A DNA stretch of 64,000 bases from Neocallimastix lanati (nom. inval.) (GCA_016946835.1 JACVTC010000047.1:380001-444000); one strand, 5' to 3'; numbered from the stretch's first letter, positions 49,101-59,837 are shown. Made by a program: numbers and translations. The notes: generated by a model from the letters alone, not told the origin.

Positions 49101-50171
49101 CGTAAATTAATTACTGATCAAACGGAAAGAGTAAAACTTATTTTAGAAGCCCATAAGATAGGTCATGAGGGATATTATAAGACTTATCAAAGGCTTCGTA
49201 AAAGTTTTTATTGGAATAATATGGTGATGGATATTAAAAGAGTGGTGCAAAGTTGTGACAAGTGTCAGTTGAATAGGTCACAACCATATCCAGAACATAC
49301 AGAAAATATTCCAACTAAAGTAGAAGGTCCTTTTATACATTTGGGTTTAGATATTATTGGACCTTTGATTAAAACGAAGAATAATAATCAATATATTATG
49401 GTTGTGGTGGATTACTTCACCAAATGGGTTGAAGCAGAACCCACGGAAAATATAACATCACAGGATGTGATTAAGTTCTTAATTAATGTGTTTGCTCGTC
49501 ATGGTGTTCCACAGGTAATAACAACTGACAATGGTGTTCAGTTCACCTCGGACATGACGAAAATATTTTTAGATCTCTATGATGTATATGTGAAGTTTAT
49601 TTCCACATATCATCCAGAAAGTAATGGACTTACGGAAAACCGTAATAAAGAGATCGGAAAGTTATTGAGGTTGTTGGGTTCTAAGAATAAGGATTGGGAT
49701 GAAGTTTTACCATCCGCCTTATGGGCTCTTAGAACTACCAAAAATAAGGTAACAAAACATTCAAGTTTTGAGTTGGTTTATGGTAGGGAAGATCAGCAGC
49801 CTTTTGATATTGCTGCTAGACCTACCAAGGATATTAATAAGTCATCGGATGAAGTGTTGTTAGAAAAATTTATAAATCATTACCGATGGACTTTAGAAGC
49901 AGCCGAAAATGTTAAAAATGCAAATAAGTATTGGGCTGCTAGAAGAGAGGAAAAGAATAGTTTGAATGAAGGAAAAAGAATTAGGGAAGGTGATTTAGTT
50001 CTAGTTAGAAATTTTTCAAGAACTAAACTAGAACCTTATTTTGTTGGTCCTCTTAAAGTTATAAAAAAACAATTTAATACGGTTACCTTGGCTGATCCAA
50101 ATTCTGGAATTCAAATGAATAGGAATGTTCATTTGAAGAATATAGTCAAGTATAACTCAGCTTCGATGTAG
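46122..50171 (+). CDS. pol: Gypsy Pol (protease, RT, RNase H, integrase)
   Basis: 1,349 codons, uninterrupted, entered by frameshifting from gag. About the first 230 residues are Lys/Asn-rich linker. Then retropepsin-like ALIDSCSNLSII (about 322); RT with WRLCIDYRKVND (about 575), MDLYSGYHQI and catalytic NFIDDILIYS (about 676); RNase H with RTDASYEGIGG (about 824), DLEGAAL and VITDHKPL (about 894); integrase with an H-H-C-C finger (HKIGHEGYYKT ... SCDKCQLN, about 1010-1050), catalytic D in LGLDIIGP (about 1076), D in TTDNGVQF (about 1135) and E in NGLTENRNKEIGK (about 1171; D-E spacing about 35). It ends in a GPL/F-type module YFVGPLKV without a chromodomain. All catalytic residues seen are present. 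The protease reads DSC rather than DSG/DTG. Confidence 0.95.
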   Translation: MSNGIRSSPILNKAASLKYQKEIKNSRLSNIEETPANKRVVNKKKVDYLVGASKRKIYDVNNDEGSAEKRIHKSLKENPKPIITPALRKQKEREVKENNISNKIVKQIKPSILAQPRIEKEKEIERQIRDNERASNSNTNYSNNHSNDNSNDNINNNSLVNDEVIINNVNNDKRKNKNLMKENNDNKKSIVKENNKVIDLTKVLISKDKDTQKENKSSRVSRKIKMQSGEEEYDILKDLNSAHCNITFGQLLDAAPKLRYKVSQGIKLDRDQSNISGVLDNVSATTVVVNNIDHTYKSKGNEPCEEDIAMVDVTVEGVSGKALIDSCSNLSIITQQFLDKLPSEYEPIDISRGRIRLATKNDDYSEGYIIRVPVKINNLVLMVNCRIVEKEDPFYDILINLKTQIDYNLFIHPILYSLCQITPEGVIDVIAPINNDYEDEEKLLCMIKALDEDSKKNDLKKIEGLSPKQYIHHEIFLNTLNEKYKDEIIKILEENLEIVATSSEELTPSDLPPHKINLIPGAKPVKQRCYRLVKFKSDILKEELIKLINKKLIEPSCSEWSSPIVLVPKKNGKWRLCIDYRKVNDLTVKDSYSLPYIDEIFDSLDGAQIFTTMDLYSGYHQILMDEESVEITTFTTKFGNYQFKVMPFGLTGAPATFQREMNRILFPFIGKFVFNFIDDILIYSKSIEEHISHIRQVLEVFRQHKLKINIEKCAFMQTEVEVLGHKASVKGLSPQDSKIKAIKEWVAPVDVHELRSFLGAVGYYRNFIDKYAQISAPLCKLLRKNVKYKWNNEHQQSFDLLKEKLINAPILKYPSFNQRFIIRTDASYEGIGGVLLQEDLETKKEHPVHYISRSLSKAEKNYGITDLEGAALIYCITKLKSYILGNPNKTVVITDHKPLISFFKNKEPNNARQARWCLTVSTLGVEIQYQMGKKNVLADALSRMKKRDDSVVLATKLTSKEEEELLSKTIKDFINEKFVTIDGEDYFVDGNDYRKLITDQTERVKLILEAHKIGHEGYYKTYQRLRKSFYWNNMVMDIKRVVQSCDKCQLNRSQPYPEHTENIPTKVEGPFIHLGLDIIGPLIKTKNNNQYIMVVVDYFTKWVEAEPTENITSQDVIKFLINVFARHGVPQVITTDNGVQFTSDMTKIFLDLYDVYVKFISTYHPESNGLTENRNKEIGKLLRLLGSKNKDWDEVLPSALWALRTTKNKVTKHSSFELVYGREDQQPFDIAARPTKDINKSSDEVLLEKFINHYRWTLEAAENVKNANKYWAARREEKNSLNEGKRIREGDLVLVRNFSRTKLEPYFVGPLKVIKKQFNTVTLADPNSGIQMNRNVHLKNIVKYNSASM

Positions 50172-50181
50172 CTTGAGTTTT

Positions 50182-50194
50182 AGAGGGGGCATCA
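50182..50194 (+). promoter_or_regulatory. Gypsy polypurine tract
   Basis: AGAGGGGGCATCA between the pol stop and the 3' LTR, containing the AGAGGGGG purine run. Confidence 0.85.
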
Positions 50195-51212
50195 TGATAA
50201 AGAATGAATTAATAACCTTTATTTTATTATTAATAATTCTTTACTAAATTGTACTTTCCTATATTCTTCATAACCTAAACCTCATTGTAAATTTAATTTA
50301 TTTTGATATAAATTAATTTTAACTTGTAAATAATGTAAATAAATTTTAATTAATTACTTTATTGTTATATTATTAAATATATGTATATATTAAAATACAA
50401 TTATAAATATTAAAATTATACTTTTAAGATACTAAATTATTAAAACTATTAATTAAATATTATTATAAAAATTATTATAAAATTATTAAAATTATTAATT
50501 AAATATTATTCTAAAAATTATTATAAATTATTAATATTATAAAATTATTAAAATTATTAAATATTATTATAAAAATTTATATATTATAACTATTAAATAT
50601 TATTATAAAATTATTAAGATTATTAATTAAATTTATTATTAAAAATTATTATTAAAAATTTTTACTTATTATAAAAATTACTATTTAAATATTATCAAAT
50701 TTATTAATTAAATATTATAAAAATTTTATTTTATTTTGAAAATAATTACAAGTATTATTTAAAATAATTAAAGATTATTAAATTTATTATATTAATCTTT
50801 AAAAACAATTTATTTAACTTAAAAATATCAAAGAAAATAGTAAAAACTATTTTCTATATATTTATTTTATAATTATTTTTAATTAAATTATATTTGAATA
50901 TTATATTATTATATTTATAAAAATTAAAACAAAAATGAATTATTGATATAAAATTAATTCAATAATTCTATAAAATTACTTAAATTATAAACAATTAATT
51001 ATACTTTAAATTTATAAAAAAATATAAATATTGTAACAATTTCTTAAAAATTAAATATGTGTACTTTAAATAATAAAATTTTATATTAATAAAAAAAAAA
51101 AAAAAATAAATAACTTTTAATAAAGATTTATTTTTTTTAAAATCAAAGCAGGGTAATACCCGTCCCCCCCTGCTTGATTTTAAATATCTAAGTGTCAACC
51201 CCGAGTCTACCA
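50195..51212 (+). repeat. Gypsy 3' LTR
   Basis: 1,018 bp, nearly identical to the 5' LTR. Confidence 0.95.
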
Positions 51213-51267
51213 TCGTTACCCCGCCTTTGTGAATTATTGAACATTAAATTGACTTTTTCCACCTCTG

Positions 51268-51932
51268 TGTTAAAGTTTTAAAGGATAATTTGGTCTTAAC
51301 GATTAGGTCAAGATGCCAAATTATAGTAATTAATTAATAATTTAATTTTATTCTTATTTAAAACATATTATTATTAATAATAAATAAGTTTTTTATTTAA
51401 AATATAAGTTTTATTTAATATTAATAATATTTTATTACATTATTATTTTATATAATTATTACTATAATTTAAATTACAATAATCCTACAAAGGATTAATC
51501 AAAAGATTTAAACATGTATTTATATAAAATAATTAATTTTTAAAATATTAATTATTAATATGAATATGTAAATAATATTAATATAAGTTTGATATTGATA
51601 ATATAAAATAAGATAATAATATAAATATTTAATATAAATAAAATATAAGAATCTAATATAGCTAAATATTATATTTTATAATTAAAATATAATATGTAGA
51701 AATTAATTTAATGACAATCACGTGTATACATTATTTAATATATATTAATTTCAATATGTTAATAATATTTAGTAATTAGTTGGCCTAGACTAATTCCTAA
51801 ATATTTTAATAAAGTTAATTTAATAATAATTATTATATAATTATTTTTTATTAATATTGAAATTCAAATAACTGAATTATTGAAATTGAAATTGAAATTG
51901 AATTAAATGGAAATTCAGTTATTATCTTAACA
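51268..51932 (-). repeat. 3' LTR of the short element
   Basis: Plus-strand ends TGTTAAAGTTTTAAAGG and ATTATCTTAACA. Confidence 0.93.
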
Positions 51933-53034
51933 AAGCCCTTCCACAAAAATCGGATTCCAGACGATTTGTGTAACATTGTTAAAAAAAAAATTTTTAAAGT
52001 TATTAAAGAAAAAATTTTTAATTTTTTAAAGGTCACTTGAACCCTTTGGAGAAGACCTTTTAAGTGACAATTTCAATGAAATTTGAAATTTGTCAAAATT
52101 TGTTAAAATTAAAATTTTATTATAAAATTCAATATTTTGAAATGTGTTGGTACCATTTTTAAAATATATTCCCTTGTAAATTTTTGAAATTGAAATTCTG
52201 AAATTTAATTGAAATTAACATTTCAATTTTTACCATTAACTTTGAAATTATTGAAAATTTTAAAAATATAGTAAATAATAAATATATTAAAATATCAAAA
52301 TAATATTAAATCGTTGAATATATAATTTTTATTAAATTTTGAAATTTCGTAATGTGAAATTTTTAAATTTATAATTTATAATTTTCTAAATTTTGAAATT
52401 GTAATTGAAAATTTATCAATTCAATTTAGTTTATTTTTAACGATAATAATTATGTAAGCGTCCTTATCATAATTATTTTATTATCAAAGAATATTATAGA
52501 GAAAAGCGTCCTTTTCAATATAATATTAAACAAATTTTGATTAATCTATTTGGAAATGTTGAAAATGTTAAGATTGTAAATTATACTTTATTATTAAATT
52601 TTAACTAGTATTAATTTAATAACTATATAAATCTTAAAATTTTAATTATAGCTCTTGTAGAGAATATTAATTAAATGTAAAAGAAGGGAAAAGTTGATTG
52701 TTTTCAACTGTTTAATTATAATATAATTAAGGTTTTTGATTTTAAAGAAAAATTATTAATCCCAAATATTGATTCCTACTGAATTTTTTTTTTTTTTTTT
52801 TTTTTTTAATTGAATTGTTTTTGTATTTATTGTGATTAAATATATAATTCTATTAAATATAACTGTTCGTTTTTTTTTTTTTCATTATAAAAAAAACAAT
52901 ATAACTGTAAAGATTTGGATATTTAAATTAAAGAAATAGAAATTTTAGTTTGATATAATTATTTATCATAGAATACAAAAAATGTAAATTATAATTGAAT
53001 ATATCTTTAGTGCAGTATTAATTAAAATAGTAAG
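51933..53034 (-). other. Non-coding 3' interior of the short element
   Basis: About 1.1 kb of A+T-rich sequence downstream of the ORF, ending in the purine tract beside the LTR. No RT, RNase H or integrase motif in any frame. Confidence 0.6.
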
Positions 53035-53826
53035 TCAATTTTTTGAACTATATGAATATTTTATTCCCATTACTGGTGGAGAAAAATCAGATTCATGTGA
53101 ATTTGCTCTTATTCCTCTTTTAATTTGAAAAAAAATAAATATTAATTTTTGAAAAGAAAATACTGCAACTAATAGATTTGGATTGAATTTATTATATGTA
53201 TTCTTATTATATGATTTCTTTAATTTTAATTTTGGTTTAGTTTTCATTTTATTATTTCCACTAACTTTATTAGACTTTATTTTTTCTTTTTTGTGATTGC
53301 TACCTTTAATTGTATTTGATTCTTCGTTAGAGTCATCTTTACTGTGTTTTGTAGTTTCTTCGTAGGATTCCTTGTCAGGAAGTTCAGATTTTGTGATGAG
53401 ATTTATGACATTTTTATTTATTAATTCATTATTATTTTTATTAATGTTGTTTTCATTAATATTAGCTTCTTTCTGTCTTTTATTAGGAATTTTTTCTTTT
53501 AAAAATATCATGGACTTATCAACCTGTTCAAAATTAGAAATGTTCTGATTAATTTGTAATATTAATCTTTCAATTTGACATAAAGCTAACTTAGCACTTC
53601 TGAAGTCTATTGATCCGTCTAGCATTGATTTTGTTACAACAACTTTCTGAGAGTAGACGACCTGTTTTGCTTTGTTCATCTCTGATATCTTCGATTTTAT
53701 TTTCTTCTTCATCTTGTGAATAAATTCATTATATTCTTCAATTGTAACGAATTCTTCTTTTGGTAGCTTTAATATATCATTACTTGTTAATGATATATTA
53801 GGATCGGATCTAATTGTTGTGGACAT
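53035..53826 (-). CDS. Gag-like or unknown protein of the short LTR element
   Basis: 263 residues starting MSTTIRSDPNISLTSNDILK, 34 bp after the 5' LTR. The first 115 residues look helical and charged, with heptad-like Leu/Ile spacing (FIHKMKKKIKSKISEMNKAK; LALCQIERLILQINQNI), compatible with a coiled coil. The middle is Asn/Lys/Ser-rich and basic (KMKTKPKLKLKKSYNKN), which could bind nucleic acid. The last 40 residues include a hydrophobic run. No zinc knuckle and no recognised Gag capsid motif. Its position is that of gag, so a particle or RNA-packaging role is inferred, not shown. Being open in a recent insertion hints at selection or simply youth. Confidence 0.6.
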   Translation of the reverse strand: MSTTIRSDPNISLTSNDILKLPKEEFVTIEEYNEFIHKMKKKIKSKISEMNKAKQVVYSQKVVVTKSMLDGSIDFRSAKLALCQIERLILQINQNISNFEQVDKSMIFLKEKIPNKRQKEANINENNINKNNNELINKNVINLITKSELPDKESYEETTKHSKDDSNEESNTIKGSNHKKEKIKSNKVSGNNKMKTKPKLKLKKSYNKNTYNKFNPNLLVAVFSFQKLIFIFFQIKRGIRANSHESDFSPPVMGIKYSYSSKN

Positions 53827-53860
53827 CTTGAGGTAATCGATAGATTGTTGGTAAGATTAT

Positions 53861-54525
53861 TGTTAAAGTTTTAAAGGATAATTTGGTCTTAACGATTAGG
53901 TCAAGATGCCAAATTATAGTAATTAATTAATAATTTAATTTTATTCTTATTTAAAACATATTATTATTAGTAATAAATAAGTTTTTTATTTAAAATATAA
54001 GTTTTATTTAATATTAATAATATTTTATTACATTATTATTTTATATAATTATTACTATAATTTAAATTACAATAATCCTACAAAGGATTAATCAAAAGAT
54101 TTAAACATGTATTTATATAAAATAATTAATTTTTAAAATATTAATTATTAATATGAATATGTAAATAATATTAATATAAGTTTGATATTGATAATATAAA
54201 ATAAGATAATAATATAAATATTTAATATAAATAAAATATAAGAATCTAATATAGCTAAATATTATATTTTATAATTAAAATATAATATGTAGAAATTAAT
54301 TTAATGACAATCACGTGTATACATTATTTAATATATATTAATTTCAATATGTTAATAATATTTAGTAATTAGTTGGCCTAGACTAATTCCTAAATATTTT
54401 AATAAAGTTAATTTAATAATAATTATTATATTATTATTTTTTATTAATATTGAAATTCAAATAACTGAATTATTGAAATTGAAATTGAAATTGAATTAAA
54501 TGGAAATTCAGTTATTATCTTAACA
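53861..54525 (-). repeat. 5' LTR of the short element
   Basis: Copy of 51268-51932 with about two or three substitutions. The sequence after it in element sense (ATAATCTTACCAACAATC) has no TGG start, so the primer is unknown. Confidence 0.93.
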
Positions 54526-55240
54526 CTCTGTTGAAATTATAACTGAATTGAAATCTCAATTTCAGTTATTTACATTTCAATAATTAAAAATATTATTTAT
54601 TTAATTATAAATAATATATATATTTAAATAATTAATAATTAATATAAATTCTTGTTTAATATTTAAAGGGTTATCTTAGGCCTAATAATTCTGAGAATAT
54701 TAATAAATAAGGTTTATATTAATAATTAATTTCAATGATACATTTGACGTCACGTATATTTTATTTATATTATGTTTTTATATATGTTTACAACATATCT
54801 ATATTAAATTCAATTATTCAAATTAATTATATAATTAAATTTATCCTTATATTTTATTAGTATTTATATTACTATATTATTACTATCTTATAATTAAATA
54901 TTATTATTATGTAACTTACAAAGTATAAAAGAAAGATGTAAAAGTCTATCTTTTATGTTCTTTGTAAGGTTATTGTAAAATTACCTTAATAGTAATATAT
55001 TATAGATATTTTATTATTAAATAAAATCAATAAATTTAAAATCAAATTAATTTGATAATTCTAATTATCAAAGTTTATTATAAATAAATTTTCATTAAAC
55101 TAAACATTTAAATATTTATTATTATTATTATATATCTATATAGTATATTACTATATAGACATATCGACTTAGTGAATATTTTTATTAAAACATATTATTT
55201 TATTTAAATTTAAATTATAAATTATATCAAAATCTTAACA

Positions 55241-56149
55241 ACCTCTAACCATCCGCAGACTGATGGTCAAACGGAGAGGGTGAACGGAATATTGGAGCAA
55301 TATCTCCGTTGTTTCATAAATGAAAAACAAAATAATTGGGTTGACTTGTTGCCTTTTGCCGAGTTTGCTTATAATAATACTCTGCAACAATCAATCAATC
55401 AATCACCATTTTTTGCAAACTATGGATTTAATCCAAAATTTAGTTTAGAAATTCCTTCTTCAGATAGTCCTCATAGAGCTGATGTTAGAGTGAAAGATAT
55501 AAATGAAAATATTAAATTTTTAAAGGAAAATTTAGAGTCAGCTAAAGAAACTTATAAAAAGTATGCCGATTTCAAAAGATCATCCTCGCCAGATTTTGAA
55601 GTTGGTAAAAAAGTTTGGTTACTCAAAGGAAATACAACTAAGAATGTAAAAAGGAAATTAGCAGACCAAATGCTTGGTCCATTTGAAATTGTGAAGAAAG
55701 TTAGTTCATTAGCCTACGAATTCAAATTACCAAGTAATATGCGTTGTCACCCTGTTTTCCATGTATCTTTACTGGAACCATATTATGAAAATGAATTTGC
55801 TAATAGAAATAATAGGAAAAGAAAGAATATTAAGTTAACTACTGATACCATAGATAAAATTCCTGAAAGAATTATTGATATGAGGACATATAGAGGAAAA
55901 AATCGTTTCCTCGTATCTTGGAAAGGCCTAGATTCTGTTGAAGATTCTTGGATCGATGAAGATCAAATTTACGATAGACAGCTAATTCAAGAGTACTTTC
56001 GTAAATCTAAAAGGAATAAACGAAATAATGTGGTTGATGATGGTGATAAAGATTTTAATGAAGAATACATTAGGCATAAATATCAACCATTTATAATTGA
56101 CATTCCTTCCCGGAGATTGAACTCTATAGTTCGCAGGAGCTCAACTTAA
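55241..56149 (+). pseudogene. Chromovirus integrase C-half with chromodomain
   Basis: Starts at the second ACCTC and reads TSNHPQTDGQTERVNG, which contains the integrase catalytic Glu. Then LPFAEFAYNN, a GPF module QMLGPFEIVKK with HPVFHVSLLEPY, and a chromodomain (about 55850-55985: ERIIDMRTYRGKNRFLVSWK, then EDSWIDEDQI with its conserved aromatics). Chromodomains guide such integrases to modified histone tails. The frame itself is intact; it is separated from its N-half by the nested insertions. Confidence 0.93.
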
Positions 56150-56159
56150 AGGGCGAGAA
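56148..56159 (+). promoter_or_regulatory. Chromovirus polypurine tract
   Basis: AAAGGGCGAGAA immediately before the 3' LTR. Confidence 0.8.
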
Positions 56160-56927
56160 TGTAAAGATTTAATAAAATCTTTAATAATTAATTATTACAT
56201 AATTAATTAATGTAATAAAATTACATAAATTTATGATTTACGTATATGAAAATTAATTATAAATTTATGTAAACTTTTCATAAAGGAAAAATTATTATTT
56301 AAATAATTTTGGATAATAACTTAAATCTAAATAATTTATTTAAGTTAGTTAATTTAGTTTAGTTTATTTAAAATAGTTATTCTATTTAATTTAGTTAATT
56401 TAGTTTAGTTAGTTTAAAATACTTTAAAATTAATTTCGGAATAGTTTTAAATAGTTAAAATTAGTTTAAATAGTTTATAAAAATAGTTTTGAATTATAAA
56501 TATATAAACATTAGTATTAATAATATTTATATAATAAATATATAATAAATGAGTTGTTATTGAATTTAATTATTATTGTAAATAAGTTGAAAGTTTATTG
56601 AATTAATTATTGTTTAGTTTAGTTAATTATTATTTAATAAAATTATTAATAAATATTTTGTTTATAAATAAATAGTAATATATGTAAATTAGATAGAAAT
56701 AATATATTATAATGTAATAATGAAAAAATATAAATACATGTAAATTTCTATAATTAAATCGATGTATTAGTTATTGAGTATATGATAGTTAATAACAAAA
56801 AAGAGATTTAATTTTTTTTAATTAATAAAGATTATTTTATTTAAAAAAACGAATTTTTATTACGTGTTTTTTTATTTTGGTGTTAAAATTTGTTATTTGT
56901 AATCTGTTTCTGATAGAACTCTTTACA
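56160..56927 (+). repeat. Chromovirus 3' LTR
   Basis: 768 bp, TGTAAAGATTTAATAAAATC ... ACTCTTTACA; TATAAATA at 56729 and GTATTAGTTAT at 56764. Confidence 0.93.
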
Positions 56928-58623
56928 AAGAGAGTTATTGCCTTGATGAGGATTAAGATTATAGAGACGACAAGCACATAAAATTGCTGAATCCCAAAAG
57001 TTAATAGGTAGTTTCGCAGAAGATAAGAGTGTTTTAACACAGTTATCTAAGGTTTGGTTAAGATGTTCTGCACAACCATTTTGCTGAGGGCAATTAGGTA
57101 AAGAATGAATAAATTCAATACCATTATCCGCAAGATATTTTATTAAATTAGCGTTATCGTATTCTCTTCCATTATCGGTTTTGAGAGTAACTATGTTATA
57201 ACTAGTGGTATTTTTCATTAGCTTATGGAAGTGAATAAACGCGTTACATACATCGGATTTATTCTTTAATAAATAAATCCAGCATTTTCTTGAGAAGTCA
57301 TCTAAGAATGTGACATAATAATTGTAACCGTTGTATGATGTGATAAATTTTCCAACAACATCTGAATGAATAAGTTGTAATGGATGTGTTGATTTATTAA
57401 AAGATGAGTAGAAAGGTTTTTTCTTCATTTTACTAATATGGTATTGAGAGCAATCCTTTTTATTATGTAAATTTGTATGTTTTAAAACAAAGTCTTGAAT
57501 ATTTTTATTATTATTAAAGTGCCCTAATCTAGCATGCCATAAATCGTAATCAAAATTTATTATATTTGTATTGTTAATTAAATTATAATTATTTATATTA
57601 TGTGTATTTAGTGTAAATAGGAAGTCATCATTTGTATGTAGCGTTGAAATCAGTTTATTGTTTTTATAAATTTGTAGACGATCTTTATTTTTGATAACGT
57701 CATAATCCATTATGAGAGTGTAACCTTTTAGAACCAAACAATGGGTAGATAACAAATTATTTTTAATATTGTCAGTATAATATACATTTGATAGTTCTAA
57801 AGAGTTGTTGTCAAAGGTTCCAATATATTTTCCAACTTTTTTAATTTTTTCGGATTTACCATTAGGATATGTGATTGACTTATTTTTTATATTTTTAGTG
57901 TTTTTTAATTTCCTAATTTCATTTGTTAAATTTATAGGACATCCTGAATCAATTCTCCATTCAGTTTTGTCATTTTCTTTGATAAATTGTGTAATATTAT
58001 TTACCATAATATTACCGGAGAATCCGATGTTTATATTTTCTTCTTCACTATCTTCACTATCAGTTGAATCTGATTCATTTTTAATGTTATTGCTATGAAA
58101 TTTTGTATTCTTCCTACCTTTTTGCTTTCTAATATCATTTTTTCTTGGATTGTTTCTATTTTTATTCTTTCTTTTAACATTAAAGAAACATGTGTCGGTA
58201 GTATGTCCATCTTTTTGACATATATAGCAATAATTTTCTTTATTTTTAATGTCATAATTTTTATTATTTGGTTTATTTATATTTGTTTTACTGACGGCAT
58301 TCACCTGGTTCTTTAGATTTGGATTTTCTTCGATTCTTTTGATTTCTTTACATTTTTTAATAAATACTTCCATGGTAATAATTGAATTCTTCAAGTCACT
58401 AAAGGTTTTAAATTGGATTAAATTTATTAGATGGATTCCAATTTTGACAAGTTCATCAGCGGTGAATAATATTTTGGTTTCTTCATCTAACGTTGACTTG
58501 CCCAGTTTATTAGCTTCCCTTTTGTGTGATTCGAAGAGTGTATTTAAATTATTCAAATATAATTTATAATCATTATTTTCTATTTTTAATGTTTTAATTT
58601 TATATTCGATTTCATATAATTTT
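56928..58623 (-). pseudogene. copia-2 Gag C-part, protease and integrase
   Basis: Continues the gag frame after the solo LTR (LYEIEYKIKT). Zinc knuckle CYICQKDGHTTDTC, protease EWRIDSGCPINLTN, and an integrase finger LWHARLGHF ... KKDCSQYHISK, in which the fourth zinc ligand (normally Cys) is Tyr. Then IHSDVVGKF, KTDNGREYDN and QQNGCAEHLNQ carry the catalytic D, D and E. The frame ends at the chromovirus insertion (TSD AAGAG) and resumes at 36386. The first codons of the apparent ORF (from 58640) lie in the solo LTR. Confidence 0.9.
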
Positions 58624-59241
58624 TGTAATGAATCCGTCAATAAAAACAGATTATAACAATAAAAAACACTACAATTTAAACAAATAAAATTGAAGTAATT
58701 TCTTTTATTAATAAATTCTTTTATTAATTATAAACTTCTCTTATGTTATTAACTGTAAAATAGTTAATAACTAATACATCGATTTAATTAAGAAAAATTA
58801 CATGTATTTATATTTTTTCTTATTACATTATTAATATATGATGTTATTTAATAATATATATAAAACTATTTATTTATAAACAAAAGATTTTTTAATTAAT
58901 AATTTTTATTATTTATTAATTTACTAAAACTAAAATTAATTTTTTTTAAACTCTTTATTTTATTTATTATTTTAATACTTATAATAATTTTAATTATATA
59001 TTTAATATTGAAAAACTATTTTTATAAATATTAACTATTTAAGATTATTCCTAAATTAATATTTAACTATTTAAAACTAAACTAAGTTAACTAAACTAAT
59101 TAAAAAATATTTTCAATTTAAAAAAATAATTAAATTTTATTTCAATAAATTTTATATTAAAAAATTTCATATACATTAAATAAATTAATTGTACGAAAAA
59201 TTAAGCTATTTAATGTATTAAAGATTTATTAAATCTTTACA
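58624..59241 (-). mobile_element. Solo LTR, chromovirus subfamily D (TSD ATTTT)
   Basis: 618 bp, plus-strand ends TGTAATGAATCC and AAATCTTTACA, flanked by ATTTT (58619-58623 and 59242-59246). It interrupts copia-2 gag; removing it restores a continuous gag frame. Confidence 0.93.
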
Positions 59242-59710
59242 ATTTTGATGGGCCTGACTGGTCAAATCTACTTTTCAGTTCTTCTATCATTTCATAAGCT
59301 GTTTGACAGTCAATGATAAATTTACTTGTTGGGTCGTCCAAACTATTTTCAATAATGGATTGAGTTGCGTTGTCTTCTTCATTTTGGATTTCTTCCATAT
59401 TATTAGGATCAATTTTGACATTAATATATTGGATTAACTTTAAAGCTGTTAAATGTCTTTTTAAAGCTTTAAACCACCTTGGAAAGTTTTCAGTAGTGAG
59501 CTCAAAATTTGTATAGTTAAACACGGATTTCTTGGTCATATCAATTATTACAGTGTTACTTGTATTATTATTTTGCACTGTACTGACCTCAGGGGTAGAA
59601 GATGTACTTTCTTCGTAATCTTGATTTGTTTCATTTATTTCATCTTCAGTATTCTGTGATGATTGGGAACTATCTTCCTTTATGAAACCTTTTTTAGATT
59701 TTCCTCCCAT
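59242..59710 (-). pseudogene. copia-2 Gag N-part
   Basis: Best start is the ATG at 59710 (MGGKSKKGFIKEDSS); an upstream in-frame ATG exists at 59734. After an acidic Ser/Thr-rich head come the copia Gag motifs NFELTTENFPRWFKALKRHL, FIIDCQTAYEMIEELKSRFD and QSGPSK, at which point the solo LTR interrupts. The gene encodes the particle protein of the element. Confidence 0.88.
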
Positions 59711-59823
59711 CTTAAGAATTAAATGTTTTAACAATTTTTAATAAAATTATAGTTTATTTTAAAATAAATTAATTTAATATCTCCTTAAGGATTTATATAT
59801 TCGAGTTGTCTCTTAGAGTCGAA

Positions 59824-59837
59824 TGAGACTCTTAATC
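59824..59837 (-). promoter_or_regulatory. copia-2 primer-binding site (tRNA-Lys anticodon arm)
   Basis: Plus strand TGAGACTCTTAATC next to the LTR, identical in core to the other three copia copies. Confidence 0.75.

Larger units (their letters stand above)
42678..51212 (+). mobile_element. Full-length Ty3/gypsy retrotransposon (TSD TCGT/ATCGT)
   Basis: 8,535 bp with near-identical LTRs, tRNA-type primer site, polypurine tract, and gag and pol both open. The flanking duplication is TCGT if the LTR is read as TG...CA (42674-42677 and 51213-51216), or ATCGT if the final A is shared. LTR differences are concentrated in one homopolymer-rich patch, indicating a recent insertion. It is the best candidate for a recently active element here, although its Gag zinc knuckle carries a Cys-to-Tyr change. 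Confidence 0.95.
51268..54525 (-). mobile_element. Short non-autonomous LTR element (TSD CTCTG)
   Basis: 3,258 bp with 665-bp LTRs (51268-51932 and 53861-54525) that differ at only a few positions, flanked by CTCTG (51263-51267 and 54526-54530). The interior is only about 1.9 kb, with one ORF and no pol. Minus orientation is supported by the purine tract GGAAGGG just before the left LTR on that strand and by the ORF lying 34 bp from the right LTR. It must depend on enzymes from another element. Confidence 0.9.
51266..55240. mobile_element. Solo LTR B (TSD ACCTC), interrupted by a short LTR element
   Basis: Its first two bases (TG) are at 51266-51267 and the rest at 54531-55240, ending AATCTTAACA; about 712 bp in total. 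Flanked by ACCTC at 51261-51265 and 55241-55245. A diverged copy of its first part is at 60236-60480. Outside it, both sides read as chromovirus integrase. Confidence 0.9.
36387..56927 (+). mobile_element. Chromodomain Ty3/gypsy element with nested insertions (TSD AAGAG)
   Basis: LTRs 36387-37163 and 56160-56927, flanked by AAGAG (36382-36386, 56928-56932), inserted in the integrase of copia-2. Internal order is leader, Gag, protease-RT-RNase H-integrase, chromodomain. About 13.4 kb of later insertions (41782-55240) separate the integrase catalytic D-D from its E. Four premature stops make it defective. Without the insertions the element would be about 7 kb, normal for a chromovirus. Confidence 0.95.

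Noticed and set aside
58624-58640. Start of an independent ORF at 58640
   Set aside because: The first codons belong to a solo LTR; the TSD shows that gag was continuous before the insertion.
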